64,000 nucleotides of DNA, from assembly GCF_040744945.1 (NCBI RefSeq), contig NZ_CP160453.1, forward strand, positions 3,596,001 to 3,660,000, in the 5' to 3' direction. Both the position numbers and the translations under genes were made by a program. This document shows, piece by piece, positions 1-6,335 of this stretch; position 1 is the stretch's first letter, and each line of letters begins with the position of its first letter. Source of the stretch: Saccharothrix sp. HUAS TT1 (GTDB lineage: Bacteria > Actinomycetota > Actinomycetes > Mycobacteriales > Pseudonocardiaceae). The notes under the pieces are model-generated. The model was not told where the DNA came from. It saw only the letters and a list, made by a program, of their open reading frames with translations, and searched no databases.

Positions 1-771
1 ACCGGCGAGGGCATCTGGGGCTACCCGGCCGACCGCGACAACGCGATCGCCCTGCTGCGCCGGGTGGTCGAGCTGGGCGTCAACTTCATCGACACCGCGG
101 ACTCCTACGGTCCGCACATCAACGAGGAGCTGATCCGGGAGGCCCTGCACCCGTACCCGGAGGACCTGGTCATCGCGACCAAGGGCGGCCTGCTGCGCAC
201 CGGCCCGAACGAGTGGCCGGTGCTCGGCAAGCCCGCCTACCTGCGGCAGGCCGTGGAGACCAGCCTGCGCCGGCTCGGCCTGGACCGCATCGACCTCTAC
301 CAGCTGCACCGCGTCGACCCGGACTTCCCGCTGGAGGACCAGGTCGGTGAGCTGCGCGAGCTGCAGGAGGAGGGGAAGATCCGGCACATCGGGCTGTCCG
401 AGGTGGACGTGGACCAGCTCGAGGCGGCGCGGGCGGTCGCGCCGATCGTCAGCGTGCAGAACCTCTACAACCTGGCGAACAGGCAGCACGAGGCCGTGCT
501 GGAGGCCACCACCGAGCAGGGCATCGCGTTCATCCCGTGGTTCCCGGTGGCGACCGGCGAGCTGGCCCGGCCGGGCGGGGTGCTGGACGAGGCGGCCCGG
601 GAGCACGGCTCCACGCCCGCGCAGCTCGCGCTGGCGTGGCTGCTGCGCAAGTCGCCGGTCGTGCTGCCGATCCCCGGCACCTCGTCCATCGCGCACCTGG
701 AGGAGAACGTCGCGGCGGCCGGGATCGAGCTGACCGACGAGGAGTTCGGGAAGCTGTCCGCGCTGGCCTGA
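1..771 (+). CDS. Aldo/keto reductase, 5' end outside window
   Basis: The frame is open from base 1 and 256 residues are visible, so only a short N-terminal part (first beta strand and loop) is missing. Aldo/keto reductases reduce carbonyl substrates with NADPH on a TIM barrel. The catalytic tetrad can be read as Asp31 and Tyr36 ([10 protein letters not shown]), Lys61 (ATKGG) and His103 (YQLHRVD), counting visible residues. The C-terminal part has the cofactor-binding LPIPGTSS segment. The substrate cannot be told. It converges on the MOSC gene; the 10 bp between them begins a strong hairpin. Family assignment is secure. Confidence 0.93.
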   Translation, partial: TGEGIWGYPADRDNAIALLRRVVELGVNFIDTADSYGPHINEELIREALHPYPEDLVIATKGGLLRTGPNEWPVLGKPAYLRQAVETSLRRLGLDRIDLYQLHRVDPDFPLEDQVGELRELQEEGKIRHIGLSEVDVDQLEAARAVAPIVSVQNLYNLANRQHEAVLEATTEQGIAFIPWFPVATGELARPGGVLDEAAREHGSTPAQLALAWLLRKSPVVLPIPGTSSIAHLEENVAAAGIELTDEEFGKLSALA

Positions 772-781
772 CCGCTCCGCG

Positions 782-1441
782 CTAAGCCGGGTCGAACTGC
801 CGCTGTTCGACCCGGCTCCGCAGCTTGTCGGGCAGGTCGGCCAGGGCCGGGCGCAGGTCCGGCAGCAGCTCGGGCTCCAGGGTCAGGGCGCGGAAGACGA
901 CCGCCACCGTGACGTCGTGGTCCGGCCGGTGCACGACGTCGATCCCGTCACCCGCGGCGATCGTGCCGGGCTCCAGGACCTTGAGGTAGGCGCCGGGCAG
1001 TGCCCGTCGGGTGAACGTCTTCACCCACCCCCGCTCCTCCATCACGCCGGCGAACGTGCGGCACGGGATGCGCGGGCTCGTCACCTGGAGCAGCAGCCCG
1101 CCGATCCGCCACCGCTCGCCGATCCGCGCGCCGCACACGTCGACGCCGACCGTGGTCAGGTTCTCGCCGAACAGACCGGGGCCGAGGTCGCGGCCCAGCT
1201 CCGCCGACCAGCCGTCCAGGTCCTCCCGCGCGTAGGCGTAGACGGCCTGGTCGTCGCCGCCGTGGTGGGCCAGGTCCGAGATGTGGTCGCCGACGAGGCC
1301 GCTGCCGCCCTCGCCCCGCGCGCCCGGCGCGCGGACGTCCACCGGGCCGGCCGCGGGGCGCTTGACGATGCCGGTGTGGCCCAGCTGGGCCTGGTCGAGG
1401 TCGACGCGGGAGCCGACGTTGATCGTGAGCACGTGAGGCAT
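782..1441 (-). CDS. MOSC domain protein (YiiM-like)
   Basis: This 219-residue protein starts MPHVLTINVG; the frame stays open upstream, but that extension is low-complexity Arg/Ala/Pro and overlaps the neighbouring gene, so I reject it. MOSC domains form a beta barrel with a conserved cysteine used for sulfur or molybdenum cofactor handling; here the Cys lies in SPRIPCRTF. Features shared with YiiM proteins include the HHGGDDQAVYAY segment and GENLTTVGV. The reaction is probably molybdenum-cofactor-dependent reduction of N-hydroxylated compounds or sulfur transfer, but that is only a family-level inference. It is divergent from the lipoprotein gene on its right. Confidence 0.88.
   Translation of the reverse strand: MPHVLTINVGSRVDLDQAQLGHTGIVKRPAAGPVDVRAPGARGEGGSGLVGDHISDLAHHGGDDQAVYAYAREDLDGWSAELGRDLGPGLFGENLTTVGVDVCGARIGERWRIGGLLLQVTSPRIPCRTFAGVMEERGWVKTFTRRALPGAYLKVLEPGTIAAGDGIDVVHRPDHDVTVAVVFRALTLEPELLPDLRPALADLPDKLRSRVEQRQFDPA
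785..817. terminator. Perfect 13-bp hairpin between convergent genes
   Basis: Two perfect 13-base arms, AGCCGGGTCGAAC (785-797) and GTTCGACCCGGCT (805-817), enclose a 7-base loop. The structure starts 13 bp after the aldo/keto reductase stop and covers the last codons of the MOSC gene on the other strand. There is no T-tract, as is common for actinobacterial terminators. It probably ends transcription from the left. Confidence 0.7.
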
Positions 1442-1535
1442 GGGACCGACGTTAGCCGAGCCGGTTTCGGGGTTGGCGCCCTTTGTCGCGGCGGGTGGGG
1501 GAGGATGGCCTTGTTCACCGGCCGCGGGGGGAGTC

Positions 1536-2276
1536 ATGCGCAAGTCCGTCGTCGCGTTGGTGCTGGCCGCTGTGCTGCCGGTCGCCGGGGCCCTGGCGGG
1601 TTGCGCGGAGCGGACGGGCCTGCCGACGCCGACCCTGGGCCCGGCGGCGGCCGACAGCGCCGCGCTGGTCACCGACCTGACCGCCCGCGCCGACGGGCAG
1701 CGGTCCGTCCGGTTCACGTCCGAGACCACCATGACCGGCCTGCGGGTGACGCTGGACGGCGACCTGCTGCGCACCCCGGACGGCCGGTTGGTGTCGGCCC
1801 GGGAGGACTCGTCCACCGACGTCGTGGTGCTGGAGGACGCCGGCTACTCGCGCACCGACGGCGGCCCGTGGACCAGGCTCGACCTGGCCGACCGGGCGCC
1901 CGTGCACGCGGACACCACGGTGGCGGGCCTGGCCGACGAGGTCGACCCGGCGGTGGTGGTCGAGGCGCTGGCCGGGAGCCTGCTCGTGACGACGGGCGAC
2001 GAGCTGGTCGACGGCGTGCCGACCCGCCGGTACACCGTGCTGGTCGACCTGCGGGTGCAGGCCGAGCGGACGCCCGCGGGCACCCGGCGCGCGCAGCTGC
2101 TGGCGGCGTACGAGTCCGGCTTCACCGCGTCCGCCACCGTGTGGGTGGGTCCGGGCGACCTGCCGGTGCGGGTGGAGCAGGTGCTGAAGACGTTGGAGGA
2201 CAACGACTTCCAGCGCACGGTGCACCGCTTCACCGACTGGAACGCCGACATCCGGGTGACCGCGCCCGTGTCCTGA
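1536..2276 (+). CDS. Secreted lipoprotein, LppX/LprAFG-like
   Basis: A 246-residue exported lipoprotein. The start at 1536 gives a positively charged N-terminus, a hydrophobic segment and the lipobox LAGC within the first 25 residues; an earlier in-frame start would bury the signal. The mature part has an alternating beta-strand pattern (RSVRFTSETTMTGLRVTLDGDLL) as in actinobacterial LppX/LprG lipid-carrier lipoproteins, which hold hydrophobic ligands in a half-barrel at the outer face of the membrane. Weak similarity only; the ligand is unknown. It converges on the cyclophilin gene. Confidence 0.8.
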   Translation: MRKSVVALVLAAVLPVAGALAGCAERTGLPTPTLGPAAADSAALVTDLTARADGQRSVRFTSETTMTGLRVTLDGDLLRTPDGRLVSAREDSSTDVVVLEDAGYSRTDGGPWTRLDLADRAPVHADTTVAGLADEVDPAVVVEALAGSLLVTTGDELVDGVPTRRYTVLVDLRVQAERTPAGTRRAQLLAAYESGFTASATVWVGPGDLPVRVEQVLKTLEDNDFQRTVHRFTDWNADIRVTAPVS

Positions 2277-2293
2277 CGACCAGGCCCAGGTGG

Positions 2294-3028
2294 CTAGCCG
2301 AAGCGCAGGGCCCGGCGGATGTCCGTGGTCAGCGCGGGGCGGCCGTCCAGCTCGCTGTCCGGGTTCGGCGCGATGCCGCCGGCCGCGACCCGGTCGAGGG
2401 TGGCCAGCCCGGCCGGGGTGATCCGGCCGAAGACGGTGTAGTTGGGCCGCAGCACGGAGTCCGAGGTGACCAGGAAGAACTGGCTGCCGTTGGTGTCCGG
2501 GCCCGCGTTCGCCATGGCCAGCGTGCCGCGCGGGTAGATCCGGCGCTCGCCGGTCGGGTCGTTCGGCGCCGGCGGCAGGTCGGTCGGCAGCTCGTCGGCG
2601 TACCGGTAGCCGGGGCCGCCCTCGCCGGCGCCGGACGGGTCGCCGCACTGGAGGACCTTCAGGGTCGGGTAGGCGGTGAGCCGGTGGCAGGTCGTGTCGT
2701 CGTAGAACTTCTTGCGGACCAGGTGCAGGAAGCTCTGCACGGTGCAGGGGGCCTGCGCGCGGTCCAGGACCAGCGGGACCGGGCCCTGGTTGGTCATCAG
2801 CAGGACGACCGGGTGGCCGCGGTCGGGGGTGTGCCGGGGGTCGGGCGGCAGCGGCACCGGGCGCGCGGCCGGCTCGTCGGGCGTCACGGTGTACGCGCAC
2901 GGGCCGCGGGTCACGCCCGTCGCGCCGGTCGCCTCGGTTGCTCCGGTCGCCCCGCCGGTCGAGGGGGACGCCTGCGCCACCCCGCCGCCGAGGGCCATCA
3001 TCAGCGCCACTGCCACCAGGATCTTCAC
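2294..3028 (-). CDS. Secreted cyclophilin-type peptidyl-prolyl isomerase
   Basis: This 244-residue protein has an N-terminal signal sequence (MKILVAVALMMALGGGVAQA), a Thr/Gly/Ala-rich spacer, then a cyclophilin domain from about residue 75. Recognisable cyclophilin segments are VQSFLHLVRKKFYDDTTCHR, GTLAMANAGPDTNGSQFF and NYTVFGRI. Cyclophilins catalyse cis-trans isomerisation of Xaa-Pro bonds; this one acts outside the membrane, on secreted proteins. The canonical active-site Arg of the FHR motif is matched by CHR. Two extra cysteines flank the early domain and might form a disulfide. Monocistronic by context. Confidence 0.92.
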   Translation of the reverse strand: MKILVAVALMMALGGGVAQASPSTGGATGATEATGATGVTRGPCAYTVTPDEPAARPVPLPPDPRHTPDRGHPVVLLMTNQGPVPLVLDRAQAPCTVQSFLHLVRKKFYDDTTCHRLTAYPTLKVLQCGDPSGAGEGGPGYRYADELPTDLPPAPNDPTGERRIYPRGTLAMANAGPDTNGSQFFLVTSDSVLRPNYTVFGRITPAGLATLDRVAAGGIAPNPDSELDGRPALTTDIRRALRFG

Positions 3029-3103
3029 CCGACCAGGTGTAGCGGACGATCACCGCGGTAGCTAGGGCCGGTCGGCGGGTCCGGCCAGGTCGGTCAGGTC
3101 CGG

Positions 3104-6043
3104 TCAGGTCCGGTCGACGGGCCCGAGCGAAGCGGCGTAGGCGCAGAGCGATTCCCGGTCCGGCAGGGCGGTCTTCGTGATCAGGCTCGCCACGTGCTTC
3201 TCCACCGTCCGCGGCGAGATGTGCAGCCGCGTGGCGATCGCCTTGTTCCCCAACCGGCCCACCAGCAGCCGGAACACCTCGAACTCCCGCACCGTCACGC
3301 CCAGCGCCCGCAGCTCGCGCGGCACCTGGTCGGAGCCCGTCCGCCGCTGCGGCACCGAGGCACCGACCTGCCGCAGCAGGCCCCGGCACGCGCTGGCCAC
3401 GGCGGGCAGGCCGGCCTGGTGGAAGAACTCCTCCGCGCCGCGCAGCCAGGCCACCGGCTCGCCCCAGCCGTCGACCACGGCCGCCTCCGCCACCAGCCGC
3501 AGCCCCAGGTGCCTGGCCAGCGGGTGGATCGAGGCCGCCTCGCGGGCCACCCGGACGGCCTGCGCCGCCTCCTCCTCCCGGCCGAGCCTGCCCAGCAGCA
3601 CGGCCAGCGCGAACTGCGCGAAACCCCGGTTCCAGCGCATCCGGGCCGCCGCCGAGGCGGTCACCTCCCGGTAGCCGTCCAGGTCGACCGCGCCGGACAG
3701 CGCGTCCAGCAGCAGCCGCAGCCCGTGCCGCCCGGACAGGTGGTACACCGTCGGCGTCTCCGCCTCGTGCGCCATCGCCCGCGCCAGGTCCTGCCCGGCC
3801 GTCGCGCGGTCCTCCTCCAGCAGCGCGCAGAACGCCCGCGCCAACCCGAAGCACAGCGGGCGCTCCTGCGAGCCGACCCCGCCGATCGCGTCGAACGCCT
3901 CGATCGCGGCGTCCATCTCGGCCCGCCTGCCCTGGTGCGCGGCGGCCGTCGCCTGCGCCATCAGCCCGTACAGGGTCAGGTGTTCGAGCTGCAACCGCCG
4001 GGTGTCCGCGACGATCCGCGCCAGCCTGCCCGCCGCCGCGTCGTACTCGCCGCGCAGCACGGCGTCCAGCCCGAGGATCGACTCCGCGCCGTAGGCGACG
4101 CTGATCGCGCCGAGCCGCAACGCCTCCTCCCGCGCCTCGACCAGCTCGGTCGCCACGCCGTCGGCCAGCCAGTCCAGCCCGGCCTGCCTGCTCACCGCGT
4201 ACAGCCGCTGGATCGGCAGCCCGTGCTCCTCGGCCAGGTCACGCGCGTGCCGGAAGCACTCCGCCGCCTCGCCCAGGTCGCGCTCCCGCGCCAGCACGCC
4301 CAGCAGCTGCCACGCCTCGCAGCCGACCTGGGGCAGCGGCACCCGCTTGGCCGCGTCCGCCGCCCGCCTGGCCAGGAACTCGGCCGAGGCGATCCGGTCC
4401 GGCAGCTCCACGTGCAACGTCGTCAGCGCGGCCACCGCGTCCAGCCGGGCGGTGTGCTCGTCGTCGGCGTCCGGGCCGAGCAGGGCGCGGGCCGCCTCCA
4501 CGTGCGCCATGCTGTCGTTCCACCGGCCGGCCACGTTGGCGACCTGCGCGAACGTGGTGTGCAGCTCCCCGCGCCGGACCCGGCTCAACCCGGCCGCGCT
4601 CAGCTCGGCCACCGCGTCGACCAGCGCGAACGCCCGTTCGAACTGGCCCGCCTCGGCCAGCGCGGGCAGCAGCGAGGCCAGCACGTCGGCCCGGACCGAG
4701 ACGTCCACCCCGCTGGCCAGCAGCCGGTGCGCGTGGTCGAGCAGCCGCACCGCGGACCCGGCCGCGCCGTCGGCCAGCGCCCGCCGCCCGGCCTCGGCCA
4801 GCAACGCGCCCGCCTCCGCGGTCTGCCCGGCGTCCAGCCGCAGCGACGCCACCAGCGCGCACCACTCGCCCTCCAGTTCGGGGTGCAGCTCCCGCACGGC
4901 GTCCGCGGTCCGCCGGGACAGCTCGGCCCGGTGCGGCGGCGGCAACTGCGCCAGCAGCGCCTCGGCGGTCAGCGGGTGCCGGAACGCGTACCAGTCCGGC
5001 ACCGGCTCGTCCGGCGTGACGAGCTGCGCGGCCACGCCCGCGTGCAGGTGGGACAGCAGGCTGCGGTCGTCCAGGCCGGTCACCTCGCGCAGCACCGACA
5101 GCGGGAACCGGTGGCCGAGCACGGCGGCGACGGACAGCAGCTCGCGGCCCTGCGGCCCGAGCCGTTCGGTGCGGTGCGCGATGGACCGCACCAGGGCCGA
5201 CGGCACGTCGATGCGCAGCTCGCCCAGCACCTGCCAGCCACCCGGACCGCGCACCAGCAGGCCGCCGTTGACCAGGCCGTGCAGCATCTCCTCGACCACG
5301 AACGGGTTGCCCGCGCTGTCCGCCCACATCCGGGCCGCGACCTCGTCGGGCACCTCGGCCGCGTCGACCTCCAGGCAGGCGGCGACCATCCGGCGCACCT
5401 GCGGCTCGGTCAGCCGGCGCAGTTCCAGCAGCACGCCGGCTTCCCGCTGCGCGGCGAGGCGGACCACGTCGAGCGTCGGGCCGGGGTGGGCGCGGGTGGT
5501 CACCAGCAGCGCGGCGGGCACCTGGTCCAGGTTGTCCACCAGGTAGTCGACGACGGCCAGCGTCTCGGCGTCCGCGTCGTGCAGGTCCTCCAGCACCACC
5601 AGGCACGGCCGGTCCCGGCCGACCACGGCCAGCAGCCGCAGCACCGCCTCGGCCAGCACGACCACGGACTGCGCCTGGCGCTGCTCCTCCGAACCGGACC
5701 GCTCGCGGCCCAGCTCGGGCACCAGGGCGCCGAGCGCGGGCTGGTACGGGCCGAGTTCCCGCAGGTCCGGGCCGTCGCCCGTGCGCAGCAGGGACATCAG
5801 CGCCTCGGCCAGCGGCCGGAAGGGCACGATCGGCCCGATCGTGCTGCCGCGCCCGCGCAGCACCCTCATGCCGCGGTCGAAGGCGGCGCCGGCGGCGAAG
5901 CGCGCCAACCTGGTCTTCCCGATGCCCGCTTCCCCGACGAGGAAGACGGCACGTCCGCGCCGGTCCTCGGCGTCGGTCAGTACCCGGTCGAGCACGCGGA
6001 GTTCTTCGTCGCGGCCGACCACGACCGGCGCGCGGGTGTGCAT
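3104..6043 (-). CDS. LAL-family LuxR regulator with N-terminal AAA ATPase
   Basis: A 979-residue large ATP-binding regulator of the LuxR family. I place the start at MHTRAPVVV (6043) because the ATPase domain begins immediately after it; the frame extends 16 residues further. Walker A is GEAGIGKT near residue 42, and a Walker B-like VVLEDLHD follows. The middle is an Ala/Leu-rich helical repeat region (TPR-like), and the last 65 residues are a LuxR helix-turn-helix (VTVREFEVFRLLVGRLGNKA..ISPRTVEKHV). LALs are pathway-specific activators. It lies directly downstream of the LanM/peptide pair on the same strand but behind a hairpin, so it could control the RiPP genes; that link is contextual. 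Confidence 0.93.
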   Translation of the reverse strand: MHTRAPVVVGRDEELRVLDRVLTDAEDRRGRAVFLVGEAGIGKTRLARFAAGAAFDRGMRVLRGRGSTIGPIVPFRPLAEALMSLLRTGDGPDLRELGPYQPALGALVPELGRERSGSEEQRQAQSVVVLAEAVLRLLAVVGRDRPCLVVLEDLHDADAETLAVVDYLVDNLDQVPAALLVTTRAHPGPTLDVVRLAAQREAGVLLELRRLTEPQVRRMVAACLEVDAAEVPDEVAARMWADSAGNPFVVEEMLHGLVNGGLLVRGPGGWQVLGELRIDVPSALVRSIAHRTERLGPQGRELLSVAAVLGHRFPLSVLREVTGLDDRSLLSHLHAGVAAQLVTPDEPVPDWYAFRHPLTAEALLAQLPPPHRAELSRRTADAVRELHPELEGEWCALVASLRLDAGQTAEAGALLAEAGRRALADGAAGSAVRLLDHAHRLLASGVDVSVRADVLASLLPALAEAGQFERAFALVDAVAELSAAGLSRVRRGELHTTFAQVANVAGRWNDSMAHVEAARALLGPDADDEHTARLDAVAALTTLHVELPDRIASAEFLARRAADAAKRVPLPQVGCEAWQLLGVLARERDLGEAAECFRHARDLAEEHGLPIQRLYAVSRQAGLDWLADGVATELVEAREEALRLGAISVAYGAESILGLDAVLRGEYDAAAGRLARIVADTRRLQLEHLTLYGLMAQATAAAHQGRRAEMDAAIEAFDAIGGVGSQERPLCFGLARAFCALLEEDRATAGQDLARAMAHEAETPTVYHLSGRHGLRLLLDALSGAVDLDGYREVTASAAARMRWNRGFAQFALAVLLGRLGREEEAAQAVRVAREAASIHPLARHLGLRLVAEAAVVDGWGEPVAWLRGAEEFFHQAGLPAVASACRGLLRQVGASVPQRRTGSDQVPRELRALGVTVREFEVFRLLVGRLGNKAIATRLHISPRTVEKHVASLITKTALPDRESLCAYAASLGPVDRT

Positions 6044-6080
6044 GGGACGACCATAGTCAAGCTGATCGACCGCACACCAA

Positions 6081-6109
6081 ACTGCCCGCACCCCCAGAGG
6101 GCGGGCAGT
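6081..6109 (-). terminator. Hairpin between peptide gene and LAL regulator
   Basis: Arms ACTGCCCGC (6081-6089) and GCGGGCAGT (6101-6109) pair perfectly, with further C/G pairing inside the 11-base loop. It lies between the stop of the 68-residue peptide gene (6129) and the start of the LAL regulator (6043), so it likely terminates or attenuates lanM-peptide transcription before the regulator. Confidence 0.65.
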
Positions 6110-6128
6110 CCGGCGGCGCTGCGACCGG

Positions 6129-6335
6129 CTAGGCGTTCAGGCCGGGCGCGCTCACGGTGATGCTGTTGGCGTTGGCGGCCACCACGGCGTAGGCCCCGAC
6201 GGCGAGGGTGAGACCGGCCAGGGCGCGGGCACGGGCCCCGGTCCTGGTCGTGCGCGACAGCGCCATCTCACCCGCGGGGTGGTCGCCGTCCTGGTCCTCG
6301 TCCCAGGTGGTGACCTCGTGGTCGGCGTTGCTCAT
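6129..6335 (-). CDS. Cysteine-free small peptide coupled to LanM, candidate RiPP precursor
   Basis: A 68-residue product whose ATG overlaps the lanM stop codon (ATGA, 6332-6335), so translation is coupled. The N-terminal third is acidic (WDEDQDGDHPAGE), followed by an Arg-containing stretch and a hydrophobic segment (ALAGLTLAVGAYAVVAA, about residues 38-54). It ends in a short Ser/Thr-containing tail, NANSITVSAPGLNA. The acidic start and small C-terminal tail fit a leader-core layout, but there is no cysteine anywhere, so no lanthionine can form. Alternatives are a small single-pass membrane protein serving the enzyme, or a dehydrated, uncyclised peptide. I do not recognise a named family. 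Confidence 0.75.
   Translation of the reverse strand: MSNADHEVTTWDEDQDGDHPAGEMALSRTTRTGARARALAGLTLAVGAYAVVAANANSITVSAPGLNA

Noticed and set aside
917..3061. Very long plus-strand open frame across the MOSC, lipoprotein and cyclophilin genes
   Set aside because: Arg/Gly/Ala-rich translation without motifs. It is antisense or out of frame to well-supported genes, a usual effect of high GC.
3194..6160. Long plus-strand frame antisense to the LAL gene
   Set aside because: The Gln/Arg/His/Val-rich translation and lack of domains mark it as the antisense shadow of the LAL coding sequence.
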